DNA from: Streptomyces sp. Act143
GTDB lineage: Bacteria; Actinomycetota; Actinomycetes; Streptomycetales; Streptomycetaceae
DNA length: 64,000 nucleotides
Assembly: GCF_003143935.1 (NCBI RefSeq)
Contig: NZ_QFRX01000001.1
Span: forward strand, 3,423,481 to 3,487,480
Direction of reading: 5' to 3'
Shown: positions 1 through 9,735 of the stretch, one piece after another
How positions within the stretch are numbered: the stretch's first letter is position 1
Layout: every line of letters starts with the position of its first letter
Translations under genes and position numbers: made by a program
The notes under the pieces: model-generated
Database searches by the model: none
What the model was told of the DNA's origin: nothing
Seen by the model: the letters and a program-made list of their open reading frames with translations, nothing else

Positions 1-303
1 GACGAAGACCGTGCGGCCCTCCACCGTGCCCCAGCCGGTGATGACACCGTCGGTGTACGGCTTCTTGGCCTCCAGACCGAAGCCGACCGCACGGTGCCGG
101 CGCAGCTGCTCGACCTCCTGGAACGACCCCGGGTCGAGGAGGAGTTCGATGCGCTCCCGGGCGGTCAGCTTGCCCTTGGCATGCTGCGCCTCGGTCGCCT
201 TCTCACTCGGTCCGGCCAGTGCCTGGGCGCGGATCTCGTGCAGCTCGGCCACTCGTCCGCGTGCGTCCGTCGGCTCACCCGGCGCGTCATCCAAAACGGT
301 CAT
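1..303 (-). CDS. accB: Acyl-CoA carboxylase carboxyltransferase (beta) subunit, N-terminal part
   Basis: This is the first 101 codons of a carboxyltransferase subunit that moves carboxyl groups from biotin to acetyl- or propionyl-CoA; the gene runs off the left edge. It starts at ATG 303 with the MTVLDDAPGEPTDARGR N-terminus and continues with KGKLTARERIELLLDPGSF and TDGVITGWGTVEGRTVFV, which are hallmarks of the actinobacterial AccB/PccB family (full length about 530 residues). AAGG lies about 8 bases before the start. AccB and PccB paralogues are very alike. I favour AccB because of the neighbouring gene order, but the catalytic part is outside the window, so the substrate is inference. Confidence 0.85.
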   Translation of the reverse strand, partial: MTVLDDAPGEPTDARGRVAELHEIRAQALAGPSEKATEAQHAKGKLTARERIELLLDPGSFQEVEQLRRHRAVGFGLEAKKPYTDGVITGWGTVEGRTVFV

Positions 304-334
304 GTAGTGACCTTACGAAGCACGGCAAGGAAAG

Positions 335-424
335 CGGGCCGTCGACTCCGTACAGTCTCCGGCCCGTTTTCCTGGTACCCCTGAACAGAACCTGAGCGGC
401 ATGCAGCCGTTCCGACTGCTCAGG
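335..424 (-). terminator. Two inverted repeats between the lyase gene and accB
   Basis: The 154-base gap holds two hairpins. CCTGAGC (391-397) pairs with GCTCAGG (418-424), and CGGGCC (335-340) pairs with GGCCCG (361-366), which is flanked by AAA and TTTT. Both lie downstream of the minus-strand lyase gene and upstream of accB, so they are read as terminators of the lyase transcript. The stems are short (7 and 6 bp), so this is tentative. Confidence 0.4.
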
Positions 425-457
425 GGGCGTCCCGCTTGTAGGGGTCGCACAAAGCGC

Positions 458-2791
458 TCAGCCGAGAGCCACCTCACATTCGTGTGTGGCGCATGCCCTC
501 CCCGGAGTGACGCGCAGGCGCAGCCGGCGGCCCGTGCCGAGGATCTCGACCGAGTCGTCGGCCCGCAGGACGTTCTGTACGGGGTGGTCCCAGGTGATCT
601 CCAGCGGCTCGCCCGTGCGCGGCGGCTCGCTCACGCAGAGGGTAGCGGCGCGGCCCCGGCGGCGGACGAGCACGCTCGCGCCCGCGGAGGCGGTGAGCGG
701 TCCCGCCGTACCGGCCCGCCAGAAGACGGCCGCCGTCAGGCCGAGGGAGGGGACACGGACCGCTTGCCGGGTGCTGTCGTTGGCGAGGACCGACAGCCAG
801 TGCCGGTCGACGGCGCGCAGGGCGGTCTCGTGCCGGCCGGCGCCCGGCAGCAGGAGATAGAGGTACGTGGCGTCGACCGGGTCGGTGCCGTGGTCGAGCC
901 AGAGGGTCTGCCAGCGCCGGGTGGCCCGTTCCGTCGTGCTGGTGGTGTTGATGTCGGACCAGGCGCCGGTGCGGTCCTCGCGGAGGGCGCGGAGTTCGCC
1001 GTACGGCACGACGTAGCCGCCGTGGCCTTCGAGGTGGGCCCAGCCGTGGCCGCGTACGAAGGTCTGGGTGCCGTTCTCGCCGAGGTTGCGGTTGTCGACG
1101 ACCGTCTCCACCGGCACGCCGTCGGCGCAGGTGATGCCGGCGCCCAGGCAGATCACGGCGTCGTCGACGCAGAACCAGGACTTGCGGGCCTGGAGGGTGG
1201 AGCCGAGGCCCTTCAGGTGCTGGCCGATCGCGGCGTACTCGCCGTCGGTCGCGCCCCCGACCCAGCGCACGTCGGGTCTGGGTTCGCCCCATTCGCCGCC
1301 GGCCTTGTCGGGCAGTCGGCGGGTGGAGACCGTCGTACCGGGGAGGCGGTACCAGTCGACGGTCGGCCAGTACCAGTCGGTGTACTGGCCGCCGTTGCCC
1401 GCGGCCCACCAGGAGAGCATGCCGGCGCCCGTGTGCCAGCCGCGCGGGTTCTCGCCGTTGCCGCACTCGTAGTGGGCGATGCGGTCGCTGGCCATGGCGA
1501 TGTTCGCGACGAAGCGGGGGCGGCGGTGGACGGCGCGGTCCATGGCGGCGAAGAGGTGGTGGCCGACGGGGGCGGGGACGGCGGGCACCGGTGACTCCGC
1601 CACGGCCCGGAGCCGGGCCAGGTCCGCCACGTCGAACTGACGTGCCGTCAGGACGGGTGTCACGGTGTCCCGTTCGATCCAGTCCTTGACCCGGCCGTAC
1701 CAGCGCTGTCGCTCCGCCGGGCTCGCGCCGGCCGCGAGGAGGGTGATCGCGGCGATGATGCCCTGGCCGTGGAAGTGGTCGCTGCGCATCACGTGCCGGT
1801 CGTCGCTCTTGAGGTGACCCCGGCTGATCGCGCGGCCGTTGACGCTGTCCATCATCAACCCGTCGTGGATCAGCGGCGCGTAGGCATGCTCGACGCTGTC
1901 GAGGACGATCTGCCGGTTCGGGTCGGTCACCTCCCACTCCGATCCCGCGAGGAGGGCGAAGAGGCGCCCCAGGCCGTCGAGGAGGACCTGGCCGTAGGTC
2001 CCCGAGTAGGCGACCCAGGTGTGCTGGACGAAGGAGCCGTCGGCGTAGGGGCCGTCGCCTCGGGTGACGTACGGGAAGACCGGCGAGAGCGCGTCGCGGG
2101 CGAGCGCGAGGCGGTCGGGGGCGCGGCCGAGGATGCCGCGCAGGGCGACGGACCGGCACAGGTCGACGCGGTTGGCGCCGGTCGAGATGCCGGAGTAGTC
2201 GGTGAGCACGGCGTCGGGGATGAAGTGGTCGACGGCGGCGCAGGCCGCGGCGCGCCGGTCCTCGGTGAGGTGGTCGTGGAGGGCCAGGGCGGTGTCCATC
2301 AGCAGGCGGGGGCTGCCGATCTGCCATTCCCACCAGTTGCCGTAGCGGGTGGTGGCCGGGCTGTAGACGGTGGCGGAGAGGTGGTCGAGGCCGTGCACGA
2401 CGTCCGCGAGGAGGGTTTCGTCGCCGGTGGAGCCGGTGCCGGGCTGGAGGCAGGCCTGCGCCATGGTCCACAGGCGGCTGTAGCTCTGGGTGATGCCCGA
2501 GGGCGGGTCGTAGGGGCGGTCGGGCCAGAGGGAGGTGGCGGTGGGGGCCATGGCGGCGCGGAAGGCGCGGGCCAGTTCGCCGGTCTCGGCGAGGCGGGAG
2601 GCGTAGGGCTCGGCGGTGGGGTCGTAGCCGGTGCCGAGGGCGATGCCGAGCCAGCGGAGGCGGAGCGCGGTGTAGGGGTCGGCCTCGACGGCGGCCACCC
2701 GGCTCAGCGAGGTGTCGGTGGCGACGAGGGTCGCCGCGAGTAACAGGGCTCTGCGGGTGAGTCTCCTGGAGGCGCCGTGACGTGGGTTCAT
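458..2791 (-). CDS. Secreted polysaccharide lyase family 8 (hyaluronate/chondroitin/xanthan lyase type)
   Basis: This 777-residue exoenzyme should cleave uronic-acid-containing polysaccharides by beta-elimination outside the cell. The N-terminus has a twin-arginine type signal (SRRLTRRALLLAATLVA, about residues 8-25). The family 8 signature NWWEWQIGSPRLLMD follows, then TGANRVDLC (catalytic Asn region) and FVQHTWVAYSGTYG, which carries the His and Tyr expected in the active site. The C-terminal half is the beta-sandwich region. Length matches family 8 lyases (750-800). I start at ATG 2791 rather than the upstream in-frame codon at 2833 because the signal peptide then sits at the N-terminus. 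The substrate cannot be told from sequence alone. Confidence 0.85.
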   Translation of the reverse strand: MNPRHGASRRLTRRALLLAATLVATDTSLSRVAAVEADPYTALRLRWLGIALGTGYDPTAEPYASRLAETGELARAFRAAMAPTATSLWPDRPYDPPSGITQSYSRLWTMAQACLQPGTGSTGDETLLADVVHGLDHLSATVYSPATTRYGNWWEWQIGSPRLLMDTALALHDHLTEDRRAAACAAVDHFIPDAVLTDYSGISTGANRVDLCRSVALRGILGRAPDRLALARDALSPVFPYVTRGDGPYADGSFVQHTWVAYSGTYGQVLLDGLGRLFALLAGSEWEVTDPNRQIVLDSVEHAYAPLIHDGLMMDSVNGRAISRGHLKSDDRHVMRSDHFHGQGIIAAITLLAAGASPAERQRWYGRVKDWIERDTVTPVLTARQFDVADLARLRAVAESPVPAVPAPVGHHLFAAMDRAVHRRPRFVANIAMASDRIAHYECGNGENPRGWHTGAGMLSWWAAGNGGQYTDWYWPTVDWYRLPGTTVSTRRLPDKAGGEWGEPRPDVRWVGGATDGEYAAIGQHLKGLGSTLQARKSWFCVDDAVICLGAGITCADGVPVETVVDNRNLGENGTQTFVRGHGWAHLEGHGGYVVPYGELRALREDRTGAWSDINTTSTTERATRRWQTLWLDHGTDPVDATYLYLLLPGAGRHETALRAVDRHWLSVLANDSTRQAVRVPSLGLTAAVFWRAGTAGPLTASAGASVLVRRRGRAATLCVSEPPRTGEPLEITWDHPVQNVLRADDSVEILGTGRRLRLRVTPGRACATHECEVALG

Positions 2792-2843
2792 GCCCTGGGC
2801 ATCTACCACCTCGGCGTCACCACGCCAACACATTGCGGATGAT

Positions 2844-2902
2844 GTTGAAACTTGAATGGAATAGGTCTACCGTCATCCGTGTTGGGTAGTTCAACGTTCA
2901 AC
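2844..2902. promoter_or_regulatory. Paired inverted boxes upstream of the YceI gene
   Basis: GTTGAAACTTGAA (2844-2856) and TTCAACGTTCAAC (2890-2902) are inverted copies of each other with 11 of 13 positions matching, 33 bases apart. They flank the likely promoter of the YceI gene and also lie just upstream of the divergent lyase gene. They are read as operator boxes for an unknown regulator. Internal TTGAA/TTCAA repeats fit a dimeric winged-helix protein, but none is encoded next to them. Confidence 0.5.
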
Positions 2903-2926
2903 TTACTCACTCCGAAGGAGCACACC

Positions 2927-3481
2927 ATGGCGACCACCGACCTGACCGCCCTGACCGGTGACTACACGATCGACACGGCCCACTCCACGATCGGCTTCAC
3001 CGTCCGCCACGCCATGGTCACCAACGTCAAGGGGAAGTTCGGCGACTTCAGCGGCTCGCTGCACCTCGACGGCGGCGACCCGTCCGCGTCGTCGGCCTCC
3101 ATCGACGTCAAGATGGAGAGCATCGACACCGGCTCCCCCGACCGTGACGGCCACCTCAAGAGCGCGGACTTCTTCAAGATCGACGAGTTTCCGACCATGA
3201 CCTTCCGCTCCACCAAGGCGGAGTCCCTGGGCGGCGACGACTACCGCATCACCGGCGACCTGACCATCCTCGGCACCACCAAGCCGCTCAGCATCGACCT
3301 GGAGTTCAACGGCGCCGCGAAGGACCCGTTCGGCAACGAGCGCGTCGGCTTCGAGGGCAAGGCCGAGATCCTGCGCTCGGAGTGGGGGCTGACGTGGAAC
3401 GCCGCGCTGGAGACGGGTGGCGTGCTGGTCTCCGACAAGATCAAGCTGCACTTCGACATCTCGGCGATCAAGAACGCGTGA
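2927..3481 (+). CDS. YceI family lipid-binding-like protein
   Basis: A 184-residue protein covering the whole YceI domain, a lipocalin-like barrel that binds isoprenoid-type lipids in characterised members. Typical motifs are DTAHSTIGFTVRHAMV near the N-terminus, DGHLKSADFF, PTMTFRST and the C-terminal LVSDKIKLHFDISA. There is no signal peptide, so it is probably cytoplasmic, unlike the proteobacterial periplasmic members. The start is ATG 2927, preceded by GAAGGAG; an in-frame codon at 2852 is rejected because it would place the ribosome site inside the gene. It is monocistronic, with its own terminator. Its physiological ligand is unknown. Confidence 0.9.
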   Translation: MATTDLTALTGDYTIDTAHSTIGFTVRHAMVTNVKGKFGDFSGSLHLDGGDPSASSASIDVKMESIDTGSPDRDGHLKSADFFKIDEFPTMTFRSTKAESLGGDDYRITGDLTILGTTKPLSIDLEFNGAAKDPFGNERVGFEGKAEILRSEWGLTWNAALETGGVLVSDKIKLHFDISAIKNA

Positions 3482-3495
3482 GGTTGCCGCGGCGG

Positions 3496-3524
3496 CGCCG
3501 GTGAGTCCTCGGGACTCGCCGGCG
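3496..3524 (+). terminator. Terminator after the YceI gene
   Basis: CGCCGGTGAGTCC pairs with GGACTCGCCGGCG (13 bp with one G-T pair, 3-base loop) 15 bases after the YceI stop codon. Confidence 0.75.
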
Positions 3525-3643
3525 CTTCGCGCTGTGCTGCCGTCGATCCCTCCGCGGGCGCCCCCGGGACGCGCGGCCCGGGCGTGGCCGGATCGCACCC
3601 CTTGCCCCGGGCCTCACAGCGTTCTCATAATCCACCGACAGAT

Positions 3644-4535
<892 letters not shown>

Positions 4536-4562
4536 CGGCGGCTGCTTCCCGTACGGCCTGAC

Positions 4563-4593
4563 ACGGGCCCGGCGTGTGGTGCGCCGGGCCCGT
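4563..4593. terminator. Bidirectional terminator between the trypsin gene and the glycine-rich membrane protein gene
   Basis: ACGGGCCCGGCG (4563-4574) pairs perfectly with CGCCGGGCCCGT (4582-4593), a 12 bp stem with a 7-base loop, between two convergent genes. Confidence 0.85.
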
Positions 4594-4652
4594 TTCGGCG
4601 CGGGAAGGCAGTGACCGGACCTGGGTCGAGAGGCGAGGCCCCCGTCCCGTCC

Positions 4653-6035
4653 TCAGAACCCGCCCCCGAAGTCCCCTCCCCCGCCCCCTCCGAAGTCGCC
4701 CCCGCCGCCGAAGTCCCCGCCCCCGAAGCCCCCGCTGAAGTCGTCCGAGTCGAAGTTCGCGCCCGAGATGTCGCCGCCCTCGTAGCCGCCGTAGGCGTCC
4801 GTGCCGAAGTCGCCGTAGCCCGTGCCGTAGTCGGTCGCGTAGGCGGGGGTCGCCATCATGCTGCCCAGGACCGTGCCGACGAGGAGGCCGGGGAGGATGC
4901 CGCCGCCGAAGTAGCCGCCCGCCCAGGGGCCGTACGCCGGGCCCGCGTCCCAGTAGGGGCGGCGGCCCGCGTCCGTGTCGACCTCGCGCATCACCGGGTC
5001 GCGGCCGTCGGCGAGGCGGGTGGCGTCGGCGGCGCAGACCGGGACCTCGCGCGGGGTGCCGGACGGGGGCGTCCAGGTGGCGTCCGTGACCGAGGGGCCG
5101 TGGCGGGGGTCGAAGAAGCAGGGGACCCGTCGTTCCGGGAGCGGTCGGCCCTCCCGGCGGGCCGCCAGTTGGGCGAGGGAGAAGCGGCCGTCCTCCAGGG
5201 CCTGGGTGACCGCCCGCACCTCTTCCGGCCTGCGCACCTCCGCCATCAGGCGCTTCGCCTCCTCGTAGGCGTCCAGGGCGCGCTCGTAGTCCGCGCGCAT
5301 CGCGTCGTCCGCGCCCTGCTCGGCGGGGTGGAAGTCGAGGCGGTCGAGTTCCTCGCCGAAGGCGGTGATGTCCTCGTCGACCACCACCCGCAGCTTCTCC
5401 AGCGCCGCCCGCTGCTCCTCCGCGTGGCGCCGCCGGTTGCGGCGGACCAGGGCGTACCCGCCCGCCCCGCCGGCCACCAGCACCGCGCCCACCGTGATCA
5501 GCGCGGCCGTCGGGACGCCTCCGTCGTCCGGGGAGGAGCCCCAGCTCGCCGGGGCCGTCCCGCCCAGATTCGCCAGCGCCCGGCCCGTGAAGTCGTTCAG
5601 CTGGGTCGTGGTGTCCTGCTCGCCCTGGACGCTCGTCACCAGGTTGCGCACCGCGGAGCGGGAGAGGACGGCGGAGTCGGCGCGCGCGTCGAAACGGTCG
5701 CCGAGGCGGATCGCGTACAGGCCGGTCACGCCGGTGGCGGTGCGCAGGTTCCGGAACAGGTCCTGCGTCGGGTAGCCCGCCGGCAGGACCGCCACGAAGA
5801 GCGGCTTGTCCGCGTCCTCGATCTGCCGGGTGAGTGCGGCGGCCGCCTCCGACGGCAGTTGTCCGGATGCCGCCGGATCGACGTAGACCGGGCTCTCGCG
5901 CAGCGCCTCGGCGATCGTCGAGACGCTGGTCGCCGCGGAGGCGGACGGAGCGGCCGGCCACAGCGTGGTCAGGACCGCCAGCACCAGGGCTGCCAGCAGT
6001 CCCGGGAGGCTTCGGGTCCGTGCGGCGGACTTCAT
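4653..6035 (-). CDS. Membrane protein with extracytoplasmic domain and glycine-rich C-terminus
   Basis: A 460-residue protein I cannot assign to a named function. It has a signal peptide (LPGLLAALVLAVLTTLWPAA, ending near residue 35), an outside domain to about 165, one membrane segment (AALITVGAVLVAGGAGGYAL) followed by positive RRNRRRH, and a cytoplasmic part with helical E/R-rich sequence. A CFFDP...VCAAD pair follows, and the tail consists of GGGDFGGGGDFGGG-type repeats. The domain order (TPM-like outside domain, membrane segment, Gly-rich end) recalls the TPM/YgcG proteins, but the outside domain is not clearly TPM. It is transcribed alone and ends at a shared terminator. Confidence 0.75.
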   Translation of the reverse strand: MKSAARTRSLPGLLAALVLAVLTTLWPAAPSASAATSVSTIAEALRESPVYVDPAASGQLPSEAAAALTRQIEDADKPLFVAVLPAGYPTQDLFRNLRTATGVTGLYAIRLGDRFDARADSAVLSRSAVRNLVTSVQGEQDTTTQLNDFTGRALANLGGTAPASWGSSPDDGGVPTAALITVGAVLVAGGAGGYALVRRNRRRHAEEQRAALEKLRVVVDEDITAFGEELDRLDFHPAEQGADDAMRADYERALDAYEEAKRLMAEVRRPEEVRAVTQALEDGRFSLAQLAARREGRPLPERRVPCFFDPRHGPSVTDATWTPPSGTPREVPVCAADATRLADGRDPVMREVDTDAGRRPYWDAGPAYGPWAGGYFGGGILPGLLVGTVLGSMMATPAYATDYGTGYGDFGTDAYGGYEGGDISGANFDSDDFSGGFGGGDFGGGGDFGGGGGGDFGGGF

Positions 6036-6069
6036 ACTTCGAAGCTACCCGAAGCCTCCCGTAACGGCC

Positions 6070-9000
6070 TCAGCCCGCCGTCGCCCGAAATGCCTCGGCC
6101 AGCTTCTCCACCGCCTTTCCGTACCGCCCGGTCAGCAGCAGGTGGTCCGCCTCCGCGAAGGGCTTCGCCAGCGCCGCCGTCACCGGCCGCTGCTGCACGA
6201 TCAGCCGCGCCCTGGTCACCAGGTCCCGGCCCGCCTCGTCCGCCCCGGCCTTCTCGGCCACGGCCGCCGCGACGGCGAGGGCCTTCAACGTCGTCGCGCC
6301 GCCCTCGGGGACCCTGGTCAGGGTCGTCAGACCCCAGCCGTACGGGAACTGCGGGTCGTACGTCGCGTCCCCCACGTTGATCGGCAGCTGCGCCTCCGAC
6401 TTCGGCCAGGTGACGGGGAGTTGCCCGGTGAAGGGCCGCCTGCCGTAGAGCACGTCGGCGACTCCGGCGCCCTCGGTGCCGGGCAGCCAGGACGCCACCA
6501 GGGCGTCGATCGCGCCGAGCCGGTCGCCGATGAGCTGCGGGCGTCCCGAGACGAGCAGCACCGCGCACTTCATGGCCGCGCACACCTTGTCGACCGCCGC
6601 CTTGTCGGCCGCGGACAGCTCCAGGTCGTGGCCGTTGCCGACGTCACCGACACCCTCGGCGTACGGGGTCTCCCCGACGACGACCACGCCGACGTCGTAG
6701 CCGGTCGTGGGCGCGGAGGCGTCCTTGGAGTACGTCACGTCTCCCCCGGCCTCGCGCAGGCCCTCCAGGATCGTGGTGCCGGGGACGATGTCGCCGGAGG
6801 AGCCCTGCCAGGTGACGGTCCAGCCGCCGGACTGGTTGCCGATGTCGTCGGCGTCGGAGCCGGCGACGTACACCTTCTGGGACTTCTTCAGGGGCAGCAC
6901 GCCGCCCGCGTTCTTCAGCAGCACCTGCGATTCGGCCACCGCCTGCCGGGCCACGGCGCGGTGTTCCGGGGAACCGATCCGCGCGGCGCCGCTCGTGTCG
7001 GCGTACGGCTTCTCGAAGAGGCCGAGCCTGAACTTCTGGGTGAGGATGCGGGAGACGGCGTCGTCGATCCGTGCCTCGCTCACCCGGCCGGCCTGCGTCT
7101 CGGCGACGAGCGCGGTGCGGAAGTCGCGGTAGGCGTACGGGGCCATGACCATGTCGATGCCGGCGTTGACCGAGGTGCGGACGTCCGAGGTGTAGTCGCC
7201 GGGGATCTGGTTGATGCCGTCCCAGTCGCTGATGACGAAGCCGTCGAACCCCATACGTGATTTGAGAATGCCGTTGATCATGTCGCCGCGGGCGTGCATC
7301 TTGACGGGGCCGAGGCCGTCGCCCACCACGTCGAGGGAGGAGTACGACGGCATGACCGTGCCGACGCCGCGGTCCACGGCGGTCTGGTAGGGGGCGAGAT
7401 GGATCGCCTCCAGTTGCTGCCGGGTGACCGTGGTGACGCCCTGGTCGATGGTGTAGGTGCCGGTGGTGGAGGAGCCGTAGGCGGTGCCGCCGTCGCCGAC
7501 GAAGTGCTTGGCGGTGGCGAGGACCTTGTCGTCGTCCTTCAAGTCCGCGCCGTTCCGGGCGCCTTGGAGGCCCTGGATGATCGTCTCCATCGAGTCGACG
7601 AGGGCCGGGTCCTCGCCGAAGGACTCGTAGGAGCGGCCCCAGCGTTCGTCGCGGGTGACGCAGAGGCAGGGGGCGAAGTCCCAGGGGATGCCGGTGGCGC
7701 GGACCTCGGCGGCGGTCACCGCGCCGGTGCGCTGGGCGAGTCGGGGGTCGCGAGTGGCGCCGAGGCCGATGTTGTGGGGCATGACGGTGGCGCCGACCAG
7801 GTTGTTGTGGCCGTGGACGGCGTCGACGCCGTAGATGAGGGGGATCTGGAAACGGGTCGCCTGCGCCCGGAGCTGGAAGGAGTCGATCATCTTCGCCCAG
7901 GCCTCGGGGGTGTTGGGCGTGGGGGTGGAGCCGCCGCCGGAGAGGAGTGAGCCGAGGGCGTAGGCGGCGATGTCGCCGCCGGTCCCGACGGCTCCGCGCT
8001 CGGCCTGGGTCATCTGGCCGGCCTTCTCCTCCAGGGACATCCGCGAGAGGAGGTCGGCGACGCGCCGCTGCACGGGCAACCTGCTGTCGAGGTACGGCAG
8101 TCCGTGGGCGTCGATGACGATCTGCGGGGTCTCGGCGGGGGGCTTGGCGCCGGTGACGGTGAGCTTGAGCGGGATGGTCTCGGCGGCCTCGGCGTCCCGG
8201 TCCTTCGCCGTCCGGACCTCGATCCTCCGTGTCGTGCCGGATGCGGTGCCCGCGGGGAAGGTGAACTCGCCCTCGACAGGCGTGTAGTCGCCGGTCGAGG
8301 CGCTGCCGCCCACGGTCGCGTAGGCGACGGTCACGGGCTCGTCGAGGGGGGCGGAACCGGTGGTGGCGACGGTGACCGCGACGGAGGCCGTCTTGCCCTC
8401 CTGCACGGGGTACACGGCGGCGTCGGTGAGGACGTTCGCGCGCAGGGATTGATCGGCCTTGCCGTACAACTCGACGCCGTCCATGGCGAACCGGCCGGGT
8501 GTGCCGACGGGCAGGGTGACGGCGTACCCCCAGGTCTCGGTGAGGCCGAGGACGTGGTCGATGCCGCCGACGGGCTGGTAGTCGGTGCGGTACACGAAGT
8601 CGGTGAAGGGGATCTCGATCTGTTTCCAGCCGCTGAAGTCGTCGGTGAAGGAGGTCGTCCAGAGCTCGGAGGCCTCGCCGTTGGCGCCGCCGTCCTTCAG
8701 TTCGAAGGCGATCTTCTTGCCGTTGTCCTGGCCTTCCCACCAGAAACGGATGCCTTTGTGGGCCGACCAGTCGTGGGCGGGCTCGGCGAAGGCGAAGTCG
8801 TGGGTGAAGCCGCCGTAGCCGCTGATGTCGTAGGTGCCGGAGAGGACCTTGCCGCCCTCGGGGGCGTCGTCCCGCGCGTCGAGTCGGAGAGCCGGCGGGT
8901 CGTCGGTGTCGCCGCCCCAGGTGAAGAGGCCGCCCTCCGGCGGGTTCGCGAAGGGGACTTCGCCCTCGAAGCGGTCGACGGGGACCGGGGCGGGATCGTC

Positions 9001-9075
9001 GGCGGCCTGTGCGACCACGGCCGGCAACAGGGCCGCCAGCAAAGTGGCGGAGGTGAGCAGGGCGGTTCTTCGCAT
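6070..9075 (-). CDS. Secreted glycoside hydrolase family 3 beta-glucosidase with N-terminal carbohydrate-binding and Calx-beta modules
   Basis: A 1001-residue exoenzyme for beta-glucan or cello-oligosaccharide breakdown. After a signal peptide (MRRTALLTSATLLAALLPAVVAQA) come a CIA30/CBM11-like beta-sandwich (about 35-225), a Calx-beta-like module (about 235-335, with SASTGDYTPVEGEFTF) and the GH3 catalytic core from about 350. The core contains KHFVGDGGT and the nucleophile Asp617 in GFDGFVISDWDG; the C-terminal GH3 domain carries the usual glycine-rich segments. About 80 extra residues follow GH3. The start is ATG 9075, preceded by GGGGGAA; the in-frame codon at 9114 would precede the signal peptide. 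Substrate specificity is inferred. Confidence 0.9.
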   Translation of the reverse strand: MRRTALLTSATLLAALLPAVVAQAADDPAPVPVDRFEGEVPFANPPEGGLFTWGGDTDDPPALRLDARDDAPEGGKVLSGTYDISGYGGFTHDFAFAEPAHDWSAHKGIRFWWEGQDNGKKIAFELKDGGANGEASELWTTSFTDDFSGWKQIEIPFTDFVYRTDYQPVGGIDHVLGLTETWGYAVTLPVGTPGRFAMDGVELYGKADQSLRANVLTDAAVYPVQEGKTASVAVTVATTGSAPLDEPVTVAYATVGGSASTGDYTPVEGEFTFPAGTASGTTRRIEVRTAKDRDAEAAETIPLKLTVTGAKPPAETPQIVIDAHGLPYLDSRLPVQRRVADLLSRMSLEEKAGQMTQAERGAVGTGGDIAAYALGSLLSGGGSTPTPNTPEAWAKMIDSFQLRAQATRFQIPLIYGVDAVHGHNNLVGATVMPHNIGLGATRDPRLAQRTGAVTAAEVRATGIPWDFAPCLCVTRDERWGRSYESFGEDPALVDSMETIIQGLQGARNGADLKDDDKVLATAKHFVGDGGTAYGSSTTGTYTIDQGVTTVTRQQLEAIHLAPYQTAVDRGVGTVMPSYSSLDVVGDGLGPVKMHARGDMINGILKSRMGFDGFVISDWDGINQIPGDYTSDVRTSVNAGIDMVMAPYAYRDFRTALVAETQAGRVSEARIDDAVSRILTQKFRLGLFEKPYADTSGAARIGSPEHRAVARQAVAESQVLLKNAGGVLPLKKSQKVYVAGSDADDIGNQSGGWTVTWQGSSGDIVPGTTILEGLREAGGDVTYSKDASAPTTGYDVGVVVVGETPYAEGVGDVGNGHDLELSAADKAAVDKVCAAMKCAVLLVSGRPQLIGDRLGAIDALVASWLPGTEGAGVADVLYGRRPFTGQLPVTWPKSEAQLPINVGDATYDPQFPYGWGLTTLTRVPEGGATTLKALAVAAAVAEKAGADEAGRDLVTRARLIVQQRPVTAALAKPFAEADHLLLTGRYGKAVEKLAEAFRATAG

Positions 9076-9125
9076 GGAGCTTCCCCCTTGGCTCGCGTGG
9101 GTCTCATCGTCCACTCATGACTTAC

Positions 9126-9138
9126 CTCACGCCGTGAG
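9126..9138. promoter_or_regulatory. Perfect 13-bp palindrome upstream of the GH3 gene
   Basis: CTCACGCCGTGAG is a perfect palindrome about a central C, with partly symmetric A/T flanks, 51 bases upstream of the GH3 start codon. Position and symmetry suggest an operator, possibly for a LacI-type sugar regulator. It does not match the CebR or BxlR consensus sites I know, and no regulator gene is adjacent. Confidence 0.45.
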
Positions 9139-9319
9139 TTAAATGGTGCCCCGCGAGCCCGTCAAGGCATCGCGTCAGCCATTCGGGCTCCCGGGGCGCA
9201 CCTTCAACTCTCGCCCTCACCAGGCATGTTGTACGACCGCAACGAGACCGGTGCCGAACGGTGGTGGTGCGGGCGCATGCCGGATGATGTCGTCGGTACG
9301 ACGGTGGAGGGGGCGGGGC

Positions 9320-9735
9320 GTGCGACGTGTGGAGGTCACAGTGGCGGGTGCGGTGGCCGGGAGGCTGCTGCTGAGCGGGTGCAGTCCGGCGCAGCTGTCG
9401 CTGGTCGGCGTCTGGCCGGACACGGACGGCCGGGGCCACCGGGCCGCGAACGGCTGGACGGCACCGGCCGTGCCCGCGCTCGCCGACACGACGTTCCCGC
9501 TCTTCACCCCGCCCGGCACCTGGCACCCGGAGACGGTCGGACCGCGGCGGATGCTCTCCGGCGCGGCTGCCACGTGCAGTTCACGGCGTACGAGCACAAG
9601 GACTTCGTGGACTACGTCGGGGAGGTCACCTTCCGGGGCGAGGACCTGGCCGCGCCGGCGGCCGGTGAAGTCCGGACGGACGGGCGGGCGATGAGCCGGG
9701 AGGACTTCGACGAGCTGGTGGGGGACGGGTGTTGA
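9320..9735 (+). pseudogene. Frameshifted copy of the neighbouring small lipoprotein gene
   Basis: Reading from GTG 9320 (GGAGG upstream) gives VRRVEVTVAGAVAGRLLLSGC, a lipoprotein signal, then TTFPLFTPPGTWHPETVGPRRMLSG. The match to the next gene then moves to another frame near 9560-9575: HVQFTAYEHKDFVDYVGEVTF and GEVRTDGRAMSREDFDELVGDGC, ending at TGA 9733-9735. It matches the downstream paralogue in both halves, but lacks about 25 residues in the middle and needs a one-base frame change to be read through. I call it a decaying tandem duplicate. A sequencing error could make the same frameshift, but not the internal deletion. Confidence 0.65.

Noticed and set aside
401..1594. Long plus-strand open frame opposite the polysaccharide lyase.
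   Set aside because: It is the low-complexity complement of a well-supported family 8 lyase and has no motif, ribosome site or codon pattern of its own.
9226..9735. A 169-residue gene in the alternative frame over the broken lipoprotein copy.
   Set aside because: Its first two thirds is Arg/Gly-rich shadow; only its end matches the paralogue, which is best explained by a frameshift.
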